NCBI GenBank assembly: GCA_900763675.1
Contig: CAAFLE010000027.1
Coordinates: 1 to 36,919, forward strand
Origin: an uncultured Oscillospiraceae bacterium
GTDB lineage: Bacteria > Bacillota > Clostridia > Oscillospirales > Oscillospiraceae
Length of the DNA stretch: 36,919 nt
Direction of reading: 5' to 3'
The notes below the pieces were generated by a model, which saw only the letters and a list, made by a program, of their open reading frames with translations, ran no database searches and had not been told where the DNA came from. How positions within the stretch are numbered: position 1 is the first letter of the stretch; each line of letters starts with the position of its first letter. Shown piece after piece: positions 16,511 to 24,693 of the stretch. The position numbers and the translations under genes are program-made.

Positions 16511-17794
16511 ATGGACAATCAGGAAAACACATGGTACGTCTGTCCGGACGACGCCGCGCAGCGTCCTCTGCGCCCGGATAAGAAAAAAAAGAAGAAAATG
16601 CCCGCGTGGTCGGTCGCGCTGCTCATCGTCGGAGTGGCAGTGCTGATCATCGGATCGTGTCTGCTGTTCCGCGGCACCGCCGCGCCCGGTCTTTCCGGTC
16701 TTCCGTCCATTTCCGATCCCGGCTCATCCGGCGATCTGCCGGGCGATTACAAATCGTTCTTTGAAAACTACTTCACAACGAATGAGGAAGCAAAGGAATG
16801 CACCATCCCGACGGTGCAGACGACCGAACCGGTGCATCTGACGCTGCACGCGCCAAGCGGTGCGCCGCTTACGGCACAGGAGGTCTATGAGCGCTGCGTT
16901 CTGTCGATCGTCGCAGTCACCGCGTACCCCGATGCAAAATCGGACGACAGCTTTTACTGGGGTTCCGGCGTCGTTCTCACCGAGGACGGCTACATTCTCA
17001 CGAACTCCCACGTTGTCGAGGGTACGTGCCGGGCGCAGATCACGCTCTGGGACGATACGGAATACGAAGCGCTGCTCGTCGGCTACGACCCGCGCACCGA
17101 CATTGCCGTTTTGAAGATCGACGCGCACGGTCTTACGGCGGCGGAGCTTGCCGCAACCGATTCCCTGCTCGTCGGCGACGCCGTTTATGCCATCGGCAAC
17201 CCGCTCGGCAAGGAGTTTCGCAGCACGATGACCGAGGGCATCATCTCCGGCATCAACCGCGGCATTTCCTATAACGGCGTTACGAACAGCCTGCTCCAGA
17301 CCTCCGCCCCCATCAACGAGGGCAACTCCGGCGGAGCGCTCATCAACGTTTATGGGCAGGTCATCGGCATCACCAATATGAAGATGAGCAATAAGTATAT
17401 CGGCGCTGCGTCCATTGAGGGCGTTGCGTTCGCCATCCCCTGCTCCACGGTAAAGACCATTGCCGACAGTCTGCTGGAAAACGGCGAGGTGCGGGGCCGT
17501 CCGGCGCTCGGCGTTACGGTCGGCAAGGTGCCGCAGGCGGCGATGGAGGAATACGATCTGCCCGGCGGGCTTTACGTAAGCGCCGTTTCCGAAGGCTCGG
17601 ACTGCGCCGCACAGGGCATCGTCGCCGGGGATGTTCTCATCGCGGCGAACGGCACGGAGCTTACCGCCAACGAGGATCTCACGGGGCTGATCGCCGGTCT
17701 CGGCGTCGGCGACACGCTGACGCTCACAATCTGGCACGAGGGCGAGGTGCGCGACGTCACCGTGAGGCTCGTGGATGTAAACGATGTTTATTGA
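16511..17794 (+). CDS. HtrA/DegP-type membrane-anchored serine protease
   Basis: This is 427 residues. A basic cytoplasmic stretch precedes a single TM helix (about 31-53), placing the protease outside the membrane. The trypsin-like domain has the catalytic triad H167 (LTNSHVVEG), D197 (RTDIAVLKI) and S273 (NEGNSGGAL). One PDZ domain occupies about 330-425. The architecture matches the HtrA proteins that degrade misfolded envelope proteins in Gram-positives. ATG 16511 follows AGGAAAGGAG; an in-frame extension upstream overlaps the kinase gene and is not needed. Co-transcription with a two-component system suggests it is a regulated output or feedback element. Confidence 0.94.
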   Translation: MDNQENTWYVCPDDAAQRPLRPDKKKKKKMPAWSVALLIVGVAVLIIGSCLLFRGTAAPGLSGLPSISDPGSSGDLPGDYKSFFENYFTTNEEAKECTIPTVQTTEPVHLTLHAPSGAPLTAQEVYERCVLSIVAVTAYPDAKSDDSFYWGSGVVLTEDGYILTNSHVVEGTCRAQITLWDDTEYEALLVGYDPRTDIAVLKIDAHGLTAAELAATDSLLVGDAVYAIGNPLGKEFRSTMTEGIISGINRGISYNGVTNSLLQTSAPINEGNSGGALINVYGQVIGITNMKMSNKYIGAASIEGVAFAIPCSTVKTIADSLLENGEVRGRPALGVTVGKVPQAAMEEYDLPGGLYVSAVSEGSDCAAQGIVAGDVLIAANGTELTANEDLTGLIAGLGVGDTLTLTIWHEGEVRDVTVRLVDVNDVY

Positions 17795-17814
17795 ACGAAA
17801 GGATATTGACCGTT

Positions 17815-19254
17815 ATGAACGAAAAGATCATTGAAAACTTTCTTTCTCTCTGCGCCATTCCGCATAAATCCCACCACGAGGAGAAGATCAGCCGCTTTCT
17901 CTATGACTGGGCGGTGAGTAAAAAGCTCGAAGCCGTCCGCGACGAGGAGGGCAACGTCATCATTGACAAGCCCGGCACGCCCGGACACGAAAACGCGCCG
18001 CGCACCATTTTGCAGGCGCATATGGACATGGTCGTCGTCTGGGAGGACGGCATGACGTTCGATCCGCTCAATGACCATATCACCGTCATCAACGACGGCA
18101 AAACGCTCAAGGCGAAGGGTACCTCTCTCGGCGGTGACGACGGCGCGGGCGTTGCGCTTGCGATGTCCATTTTGGAGGACGAAACCGCCGTTCACGGTCC
18201 CATCCGCGCCATCTTCACCGTAGACGAGGAGGACGGAATGTCCGGTGCGGACAATCTCGCCCCCAAGCATCTTGACGCGCAGTATCTCATCAATCTCGAC
18301 TGGGAAGAGTTCTGTTCGCTCTGCAATTCGAGCGCCGGCAGCGATATGTACCGCATCCACCGCGCCGCCGAATGGGAACCCGCTTCCGGCAAGGCGTTTG
18401 CCATCAACGTGAGCGGACTGGTCGGCGGGCATTCCGGCGCTTCCATCCATCTCCGCCTTGCCAACGCCATCCGCATCGCCGCCCGCACGGCAAAGGCGGC
18501 GCTCGACGTCTGCCCGGACGTCCGGCTCGCCGCGTTCTGCGGCGGCAGCGCCCACAACGCCATCCCCGCTTCCTGCTCCGCTCTCATCACCGTGCCGGAA
18601 GCGGCGGCGGAAAAGGTTCTGGAAGCGCTCAATACCCGCGCTCTCACGGAGATGGTCGCCTGCGCCGCGACCGACCCGGACGCCAAGGTCGCCGTGACCG
18701 CCGCCGGGCTGCCGGAAAAGACGCTCTCCGGCGAGGTCACGCGCACGTATCTCACGCTGCTCACCGAGGTATTTGACGGCGTTCACACCATGTCGCTGTC
18801 CATTCCCTCGCTCGTGGAAAGCTCGGCGAACACCGGTCTTGCCTCCGTCGGCGAGGACGAGGTCGAGTTCATGGTGCATCAGCGCAGCAGCGAGCCGGCG
18901 ATCACCGCCGAAATGAAGGCGGAATATGAGCGTCAGGCGGCGGAGAACGGCTTCACGCTGAGCGTCCACAGCTCCTCGCCCGCATGGCCGCTCAAGCCCG
19001 GCAGCGAGCTTGTCGAGATCTGCAAGCGCATTTATAAGGAACAGAACGGCAAAGACATTTCCGTTGAACCCGTTCACGCCGGACTGGAATGCGGCAGCTT
19101 TGCCTCCGCCAACCCGGCGCTCGACATCATTTCCATCGGACCCGATATTCTGGACATCCACTCCCCGCGGGAAACGCTCGTGCTGGACACTGTGTACCGC
19201 TGCGACGCGCTCGTCCGCGCCATTTTAAAGGAGATCGCGGAAAAGCAGGCATGA
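17815..19254 (+). CDS. pepD: aminoacyl-histidine dipeptidase (PepD, M20 family)
   Basis: This metallopeptidase cleaves Xaa-His and other dipeptides. It has 479 residues, the usual length. M20 zinc-ligand motifs are visible: H69 and D71 in ILQAHMDMVV, D108/D109 in LGGDDGAGVAL, and the general-base pair E138-E139 in FTVDEEDGMSG. The lid domain shows GLVGGHSGASIH, and a C-terminal zinc-side HAGLECGSF and SPRETL complete the PepD pattern. I choose ATG 17815 over in-frame TTG codons at 17791 and 17806; GAAAGGA lies at 17796-17802. The stop overlaps mnmG by four bases. Confidence 0.92.
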   Translation: MNEKIIENFLSLCAIPHKSHHEEKISRFLYDWAVSKKLEAVRDEEGNVIIDKPGTPGHENAPRTILQAHMDMVVVWEDGMTFDPLNDHITVINDGKTLKAKGTSLGGDDGAGVALAMSILEDETAVHGPIRAIFTVDEEDGMSGADNLAPKHLDAQYLINLDWEEFCSLCNSSAGSDMYRIHRAAEWEPASGKAFAINVSGLVGGHSGASIHLRLANAIRIAARTAKAALDVCPDVRLAAFCGGSAHNAIPASCSALITVPEAAAEKVLEALNTRALTEMVACAATDPDAKVAVTAAGLPEKTLSGEVTRTYLTLLTEVFDGVHTMSLSIPSLVESSANTGLASVGEDEVEFMVHQRSSEPAITAEMKAEYERQAAENGFTLSVHSSSPAWPLKPGSELVEICKRIYKEQNGKDISVEPVHAGLECGSFASANPALDIISIGPDILDIHSPRETLVLDTVYRCDALVRAILKEIAEKQA

Positions 19255-21140
19255 ACACCTATAACGCCGGACAATTTGATATTGCAGTCATCGGCGCCGG
19301 ACACGCAGGCATTGAGGCCGCGCTCGCCGCGGCGCGGCTCGGGCTTTCCACCGTTTGCTTCACAGTGAATCTCGACAGCGTCGGGAATATGCCGTGCAAC
19401 CCCGCCATCGGCGGCACCGGCAAAGGGCATCTTGTCCGGGAGCTGGACGCGCTCGGCGGCGAGATGGGCAAAGCGGCGGACAAAGCGGGCATTCAGTTCC
19501 GGATGCTCAACCGCGGCAAGGGTCCCGCCGTATACTCCCTGCGCGTGCAGGCGGACCGGCGACGGTATCAGGAGATCATGAAGGAAACGCTGGAGACGCA
19601 GGAAAACCTTGTGCTGCATCAGGCGGAGATCGTGTCCATCGGTCTCACGGACGGGCGCGTTTCCTCGGTAACGACGCATACCGGCGCGGTGTATGCCGTG
19701 CGTGCTGTCGTGGTCGCCACGGGGACGTATCTCGGCGGGCGTACCATCGTCGGCGACGTGGTGCGCACATCCGGTCCCGACGGGCTTGCCGCCGCGACGG
19801 AGCTTACCCAATGTCTTGCCGCGATGGGGCTTCGTCTCCGCCGCTTCAAAACCGGCACGCCGCCGCGCATCAACGCCCGGAGCGTCCGCTTTGACGAAAT
19901 GCAGATTCAGCCCGGCGACGAGATCATTGAGCCGTTTTCGTATTCGACCGATGCCGGGACGCTCGAAAACCGCGCCGTGTGCTGGCTCACGTATACCAAT
20001 CCGCGCACGCACGAGCTGATCCGTGCCAATCTGGACCGCAGCCCGCTTTTCAACGGCACGATCGAAAGCACCGGACCGCGCTACTGCCCGTCCATTGAAA
20101 CGAAGATCGTCACGTTCCCCGATAAAGAGCGCCATCAGCTCTTCATCGAGCCGATGGGACTGCACACGCAGGAGCTGTACATTCAGGGTCTCTCCTCCTC
20201 CCTGCCGGAGGACGTGCAGATTGACGTCGTCCGTTCCATTCCGGGGCTGGAAAACGCCGAAATGCAGCGCTGCGCCTACGCCATTGAATACGACTGCGTC
20301 GATCCGACGGAGCTGTACGCCACACTGGAGAGCAAGAAGATCCCCGGGCTTTACGGCGCGGGGCAGTTCAACGGCTCTTCCGGCTATGAAGAGGCCGCCG
20401 TGCAGGGCTTCGTCGCGGGCGTGAACGCCGCGCTCAAGCTCAAGGGCGAGGAGCCGTTTCTCCTCCGCCGCTCGGACGGCTACATCGGGACGCTCATCGA
20501 CGATCTTGTCACCAAGGGGACCGAGGAGCCGTACCGCATTATGACATCGCGCAGCGAGTACCGTCTGCTCCACCGGCAGGACAACGCCGACGAGCGTCTC
20601 ACCGCCTACGGACATCGGATCGGACTTGTCTCCGGCGAACGGCTCGCCGCCGTGCAGGCAAAGTATGCCGCCGTTGCGAAAGAGCGCGAGCGGCTTGAAC
20701 ATACGCATCTCGCACCCGGCGAGGCGATCAACGCGCTGCTGCGCGAAAAGGGTACGGCGGAGATCGTATCCGGCGCGTCGCTCGCCGATCTTCTGCGCCG
20801 GCCGCAGATCGAATACGCCGACCTTTTGCCGTTCGATCCGGAGCGTCCGGCGCTGCGGCGCGACATCGGCGAGGAGGTCTCCATCACGCTCAAGTACGAG
20901 GGCTACATCCGCCGCCAGCTCCGGCAGGTGGAGGAGTTCCGGCACATGGAGGACCGTCCTCTCCCGGAGGAGATCGACTATGCCGCCGTTCCGGGACTGC
21001 GCACCGAGGCGCGGCAGAAGCTCGCCGCCATCCGGCCGCTGAGCTTCGGGCAGGCGTCGCGCATTTCCGGCGTATCCCCGGCGGATATGACGGCGCTGAT
21101 GATCTATACCGAAAGCCGAAAGGAGCGCCGCCATGGATAA
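19251..21140 (+). CDS. mnmG: tRNA uridine-5-carboxymethylaminomethyl modification protein MnmG (GidA)
   Basis: This FAD protein works with MnmE to install the 5-carboxymethylaminomethyl group on U34 of certain tRNAs. It has 629 residues, normal for the family. Visible signatures are the dinucleotide-binding VIGAGHAGIEAA (13-24), the family box GNMPCNPAIGGTGKGHLVRE, the later KTGTPPRI, and the C-terminal HRQDNADERL and YEGYIRRQ segments. The start is ATG 19251, overlapping the pepD stop (ATGA); the frame stays open upstream inside pepD but lacks homology there. It overlaps mnmA by eight bases. mnmE and rsmG, often adjacent, are not in the window. Confidence 0.96.
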   Translation: MNTYNAGQFDIAVIGAGHAGIEAALAAARLGLSTVCFTVNLDSVGNMPCNPAIGGTGKGHLVRELDALGGEMGKAADKAGIQFRMLNRGKGPAVYSLRVQADRRRYQEIMKETLETQENLVLHQAEIVSIGLTDGRVSSVTTHTGAVYAVRAVVVATGTYLGGRTIVGDVVRTSGPDGLAAATELTQCLAAMGLRLRRFKTGTPPRINARSVRFDEMQIQPGDEIIEPFSYSTDAGTLENRAVCWLTYTNPRTHELIRANLDRSPLFNGTIESTGPRYCPSIETKIVTFPDKERHQLFIEPMGLHTQELYIQGLSSSLPEDVQIDVVRSIPGLENAEMQRCAYAIEYDCVDPTELYATLESKKIPGLYGAGQFNGSSGYEEAAVQGFVAGVNAALKLKGEEPFLLRRSDGYIGTLIDDLVTKGTEEPYRIMTSRSEYRLLHRQDNADERLTAYGHRIGLVSGERLAAVQAKYAAVAKERERLEHTHLAPGEAINALLREKGTAEIVSGASLADLLRRPQIEYADLLPFDPERPALRRDIGEEVSITLKYEGYIRRQLRQVEEFRHMEDRPLPEEIDYAAVPGLRTEARQKLAAIRPLSFGQASRISGVSPADMTALMIYTESRKERRHG

Positions 21141-22131
21141 GGTCGTTCTCGGTCTCTCCGGCGGCGTGGATTCCGCCGTCGCCGCGCATCTGCTGCGCGA
21201 ATCGGGGCTGGAGGTTTACGGGCTGTATCTCGATAACGGTCTCCCCGGCGCGGACGCCGCACGCGACGCCGCCGCGTCGCTCTCCGTTCCGCTTGTCATT
21301 GCAGACAGCCGCGAGGCGATGGAACGATACGTCTGCGCCCCGTTTGCCGAAGCGTATCTCCACGGCGAAACGCCGAACCCCTGCATTCTCTGCAACCCGG
21401 CGGTCAAGTTCCGCGCTCTGCTGGACGAGGCGAAGCGCATCGGCGCAGCGTATATCGCCACCGGGCATTACGCCCGGGCGGAAAACGGCGGCATTTACCG
21501 CGGGCAGAGCGAAAACGACCAGAGCTATATGCTCTGCCGTCTGACGCCGGAAGAGATCGGCGCTCTGCGTCTCCCGCTCGCGCCGTATAAAAAGACGGAG
21601 GTCCGCGCTCTCGCCGAAAAGCTGGGTCTCCCCGCGGCGCACAAGCCGGACAGCATGGACATCTGCTTCATCCCCGACGGCGACTACGCCGCATGGATCG
21701 AGCGGCGCGGCATTACGCCGCCGCCCGGCAATTTTGTTCTGGACGGAAAGATCGCCGGACAACACCGCGGCATCCATCACTATACCGTCGGGCAGCGAAA
21801 GCACTTCGGCGTCGGATTCGGGAAGCGCGTATACGTCTCCGCCATCCGTCCGGAGACAAACGAGGTATTTCTCTCCTCCGACGATGCCGCCGTGTGGCGC
21901 GAGAGCTTCACGGTGCGCGACGTTAACTGGCTCGTTCCGCCGGAGGGTTCGTTCTCCTGCGGCGTGCGCATCCGCCACTCGCGCCATGAGCTGCCCGTCG
22001 GGACGGTCACGCCCGAGGGAAGCGGCGCGATCGTCCGCTTTTCGTCGCCCGTCCGCGCTCCGACGCCCGGACAAACCGCCGCCTTTTACGACGGCGACCG
22101 CCTGCTCGGCGGCGGGTTTATCGTAAAATGA
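21133..22131 (+). CDS. mnmA: tRNA-specific 2-thiouridylase MnmA (short form)
   Basis: MnmA thiolates C2 of U34, the same base modified by MnmG. It has 332 residues, about 25-40 shorter than most MnmA. The PP-loop is LSGGVDS (8-14). The catalytic cysteine is C87 in NPCILCN, with its partner C178 in DSMDICFIPDG, and the ATP-side TGHYAR and TVGQRKHFGVGFG are conserved. The missing length lies after LYLDNG (32-36), where the usual MxNWD insertion is replaced by a short Ala/Asp-rich helix. Translation is coupled to mnmG by overlap. A strong terminator follows. Confidence 0.92.
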   Translation: MDKVVLGLSGGVDSAVAAHLLRESGLEVYGLYLDNGLPGADAARDAAASLSVPLVIADSREAMERYVCAPFAEAYLHGETPNPCILCNPAVKFRALLDEAKRIGAAYIATGHYARAENGGIYRGQSENDQSYMLCRLTPEEIGALRLPLAPYKKTEVRALAEKLGLPAAHKPDSMDICFIPDGDYAAWIERRGITPPPGNFVLDGKIAGQHRGIHHYTVGQRKHFGVGFGKRVYVSAIRPETNEVFLSSDDAAVWRESFTVRDVNWLVPPEGSFSCGVRIRHSRHELPVGTVTPEGSGAIVRFSSPVRAPTPGQTAAFYDGDRLLGGGFIVK

Positions 22132-22132
22132 C

Positions 22133-22161
22133 AAAAGAGAGGGGTTTTTCCCCTCTCTTTT
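22133..22161 (+). terminator. terminator after mnmA
   Basis: A 12-bp perfect stem (aaaagagagggg at 22133-22144, cccctctctttt at 22150-22161) has a TTTTT loop and begins one base after the mnmA stop. It ends the operon that starts at 14380. Confidence 0.92.
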
Positions 22162-22176
22162 TGGTCGCGCTGTGTA

Positions 22177-22212
22177 TTTACTTTAGCGTGGTAGCGTGCT
22201 AATATACTACCA
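22177..22212 (+). promoter_or_regulatory. promoter and possible operator of the amino-acid ABC operon
   Basis: TTTACT (22177-22182) lies 17 bases from TAATAT (22200-22205), 37 bases before the ATG. An inverted repeat TGGTAG (22189-22194) and CTACCA (22207-22212), 12 bases apart, straddles the -10 box, as a repressor site would. A direct repeat AGCGTG occurs at 22185 and 22193. The regulator is unknown. Confidence 0.5.
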
Positions 22213-22241
22213 TAATAAATCAAACACAGGAGTGACCCACC

Positions 22242-23111
22242 ATGAAACGAATGATCGCCATTGTACTTTCGCTTTGCCTTGCCGTAACGGCGCTTGCCGG
22301 ATGCGGCAGCACCGCCCCCGCGGCAGCCGACCCGACCGCCGCGCCCGCATCGGAAGCCACCGCCGAACCCGCCGCCGAGTCCTCCGCCGAGCCTTCGGCG
22401 GAAGCCGGAAAGCTGATCGTCGGCTTTGACGCGGAGTTCCCCCCGTTCGGCTACATTGCCGAGGACGGCAGCTACGACGGCTTTGACCTTGCGCTCGCGC
22501 AGGAGGTCTGCGCCCGGCTCGGCTGGGAGTACGAAGCCGTCGCCATCGACTGGAGCGCCAAGGATGCCGAGCTGAAAGCCGGCAACATCAACTGCATCTG
22601 GAACGGCTTCACCTGCACCGGTCGTGAAGAGGAATACACGTGGTCGGATGCCTACATCGACAACAGCATTGTCGCCATCGTCCGCGCCGATTCCGGCATC
22701 GAGTCGCTTGCCGATCTCGCCGGAAAGGTCGTCATGGTGCAGACCGCTTCCTCCGGTCTGGACGCGCTGACCGCAAACGAAGAGCTGACCGCCTCGTTCG
22801 GCGAGCTGGTGCAGCTGCCCGATTACAACACCGGTTTTCTTGAGCTGCGGCAGGGTTCCGTTGATGCGGTCGTCGTGGACATCGGCGTCGGCAACTACCA
22901 GATTGCCAACACCGAGGGCGACTATGTGATCCTCTCCGACGCCGTTTCCACCGAGCAGTACGCCGTCGGCTTCTACAAGGGCAACGAGACTCTGCGCGAC
23001 ACCGTCAACGAGCAGCTGCTCGCCATGGCGGAGGACGGCACGATGATGTCCATTGCCGAAAAGTACGTCGACAAGGGACTTTCTCTCGACAGTCTCTGCC
23101 TCTGCAAGTAA
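22242..23111 (+). CDS. amino-acid ABC transporter substrate-binding lipoprotein
   Basis: This is a 289-residue type-II solute-binding protein (SBP_bac_3). A signal peptide ends in lipobox LAGC (Cys21). An Ala/Glu/Pro/Ser linker spans about 22-56. Lobe I starts at KLIVGFDAEFPPFGY (57-71), followed by GFDLALAQEVCARLGW. The carboxylate-binding Arg is R128 (FTCTGREEEYTWS), lobe II contains GKVVMVQTASSG, and the amine-binding Asp is D213 (VVVDIGVGNY). The chain returns to lobe I through EQYAVGFYKGN and EDGTMMSIAEKY. Polar amino-acid uptake is the likely role; the substrate cannot be read from sequence. It heads the importer operon and is separated from the permease by a GC-rich hairpin. Confidence 0.93.
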   Translation: MKRMIAIVLSLCLAVTALAGCGSTAPAAADPTAAPASEATAEPAAESSAEPSAEAGKLIVGFDAEFPPFGYIAEDGSYDGFDLALAQEVCARLGWEYEAVAIDWSAKDAELKAGNINCIWNGFTCTGREEEYTWSDAYIDNSIVAIVRADSGIESLADLAGKVVMVQTASSGLDALTANEELTASFGELVQLPDYNTGFLELRQGSVDAVVVDIGVGNYQIANTEGDYVILSDAVSTEQYAVGFYKGNETLRDTVNEQLLAMAEDGTMMSIAEKYVDKGLSLDSLCLCK

Positions 23112-23124
23112 ATTTTATCTCTTC

Positions 23125-23152
23125 TGCGCGGAGACGCCGTTGCGTCTCCGCG
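23125..23152 (+). other. intercistronic hairpin between binding protein and permease
   Basis: A perfect 12-bp stem (gcgcggagacgc at 23125-23136, gcgtctccgcgc at 23141-23152) has a CGTT tetraloop and no T-run. Such structures commonly stabilise the upstream message or cause partial termination, giving more binding protein than permease. Confidence 0.65.
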
Positions 23153-23180
23153 CCGGGGCGTCTTTGAAAGGGAAGGTTCC

Positions 23181-23837
23181 ATGAGCGTTCAAACCATGCT
23201 GGTCTCACTCTCGCAGGCGTTTCTCACGACGCTTGCCATATTTTTTCTGACGCTGCTCGGCTCGCTGCCGCTCGGTCTTATCGTCTACTTTGCACGCAAG
23301 AGCCGTTTTTCCCCGCTGCGCTGGCTCACAAAGGTATATATCGCCATCATGCGCGGCACGCCGCTTATGCTGCAGGTCATGGTCGTGTATTATGGTCCCA
23401 GCCTTCTGCTCGGCATGACGCTGCCGAGAAACTGGCGCTTTGCCGCCGTGATCGTCGCGTTCGTCATCAACTACGCCGCCTATTTTGCGGAAATCTACCG
23501 CGGCGGTATTGAGTCGATCAGCGCCGGGCAGTATGAGGCGGCACAGGTTCTCGGCTACCGCCGGGGACAGACGTTTTTCCGCATTATCCTGCCGCAGATG
23601 GTCAAGCGCGTGTTGCCGAGCGTTACAAACGAGGTCATCACGCTCGTCAAGGACACTTCGCTCGCCTCGGTGATCGGCACGGTCGAGATGTTCACCCGCG
23701 CCAAGCAGATCGCCGTTGCGCCGAACTCGCCGGGGATGCTGGCGTTCGCCGCCGCGGCGGTATTCTATTTCGTATTCAACAGCCTTGTCGCCTTCGCCAT
23801 GGAGCGGATCGAAAAGGCGTTCGCCTATTACCGCTGA
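23181..23837 (+). CDS. amino-acid ABC transporter permease
   Basis: This 218-residue inner-membrane permease belongs to the HisM/GlnP class. About five hydrophobic helices are visible. The cytoplasmic EAA loop, GQYEAAQVLGYRRGQ to IILPQ (116-139), contacts the ATPase. Also typical are the RGTPLMLQV segment (58-66) and NEVITLVKDTSLASVIG (150-166). GGGAAGG precedes the ATG. It sits between the binding protein and the ATPase, completing a single-permease (homodimeric) polar amino-acid importer. Confidence 0.93.
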   Translation: MSVQTMLVSLSQAFLTTLAIFFLTLLGSLPLGLIVYFARKSRFSPLRWLTKVYIAIMRGTPLMLQVMVVYYGPSLLLGMTLPRNWRFAAVIVAFVINYAAYFAEIYRGGIESISAGQYEAAQVLGYRRGQTFFRIILPQMVKRVLPSVTNEVITLVKDTSLASVIGTVEMFTRAKQIAVAPNSPGMLAFAAAAVFYFVFNSLVAFAMERIEKAFAYYR

Positions 23838-23850
23838 AGGAGGGACCGGC

Positions 23851-24597
23851 ATGAGCATTTTGGAACTGCGTCACATCCGCAAGAGCTTTGATGGGCAGGG
23901 TGTTCTGGAGGACATCTCCCTCTCCGTTCCGGCGGGCAGCGTCACGGCGATCATCGGTCCCTCCGGCAGCGGCAAATCTACGCTGCTGCGCTGCGCTACG
24001 CTGCTGGAGACTGCCGACGGCGGCGACATTATCTACGAGGGAAGATACGCCGCCCGCGACGGCGTTTACGCTTCCAAGTCGGAGCTGCACGAGCTGCGGC
24101 GGTATTTCGGACTGGTATTTCAAAGCTACAACCTTTTCCCGCATTTTACGCTGCTGAAAAACGTGATGGACGCGCCCATACAGGTGCAGAAGCGCCCCGC
24201 CGCCGAGGTTCGCGAGGAGGCGATGGCGCTGCTTGAGAAAATGGGGCTTGCCGACCGCGCCGGCGCCTATCCCTGCCAACTCTCCGGCGGACAGCAGCAG
24301 CGAGCGGCGATCGCCCGCGCTCTGTGCATGAAACCGGAGCTGCTGTTCTTCGACGAGCCGACGAGCGCTCTTGACCCGGAGCTGACGGGCGAGGTGCTGC
24401 GCGTCATCCGCTCGCTTGCCGAGGAGAAGATGACCATGGTCATCGTTACGCACGAAATGCAGTTCGCCCGCATGGTCGCCGACCGCGTCGTTTTCATGGA
24501 CGGCGGCTGCATCGTTGAGGAAGGAACGCCCGAACAGGTCATCGACGCGCCGCAGCAGGAGCGCACCCGCGCCTTTCTCCGGCGGCTCGAACGGTAA
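23851..24597 (+). CDS. amino-acid ABC transporter ATP-binding protein
   Basis: This is a 248-residue ATPase of the GlnQ/HisP class. Walker A is GPSGSGKST (36-44), the Q-loop is VFQSYNLFPHFT, the signature is LSGGQQQR, Walker B is LLFFDEPTSALDPE and the switch His is in IVTHEM. The start is ATG 23851 after AAGGAGGGA; the frame is open upstream inside the permease gene but the ABC domain begins at MSILELRHIRKSF. It follows the permease by 13 bases. The transcript ends at the hairpin at 24640-24675. Confidence 0.95.
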   Translation: MSILELRHIRKSFDGQGVLEDISLSVPAGSVTAIIGPSGSGKSTLLRCATLLETADGGDIIYEGRYAARDGVYASKSELHELRRYFGLVFQSYNLFPHFTLLKNVMDAPIQVQKRPAAEVREEAMALLEKMGLADRAGAYPCQLSGGQQQRAAIARALCMKPELLFFDEPTSALDPELTGEVLRVIRSLAEEKMTMVIVTHEMQFARMVADRVVFMDGGCIVEEGTPEQVIDAPQQERTRAFLRRLER

Positions 24598-24610
24598 TTC
24601 GCACCGGGGC

Positions 24611-24639
24611 TTGATTTTCTCCCCGGAATCCGCTATCAT
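24611..24639 (+). promoter_or_regulatory. promoter of the permuted binding-protein gene
   Basis: TTGATT (24611-24616) lies 17 bases from TATCAT (24634-24639). The expected start point (about 24646) is inside the left arm of the terminator hairpin that closes the upstream operon. New transcripts would therefore lack part of that arm and escape termination. Confidence 0.6.
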
Positions 24640-24675
24640 AAAATCCGCCTTTACATAATACAGGCGGATTTTTTG
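24640..24675 (+). terminator. terminator of the amino-acid ABC operon
   Basis: An 11-bp stem (aaaatccgcct at 24640-24650, aggcggatttt at 24662-24672) is followed by more T residues. It overlaps the transcription start expected from the promoter at 24611-24639. Confidence 0.85.
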
Positions 24676-24693
24676 TTTGGAAGGGTCGAACGT

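Noticed and set aside
19074..21134. 686-codon minus-strand frame opposite mnmG
   Set aside because: It is an antisense shadow of mnmG. It is Arg/His/Asp-rich with no domain and no ribosome-binding site of its own.
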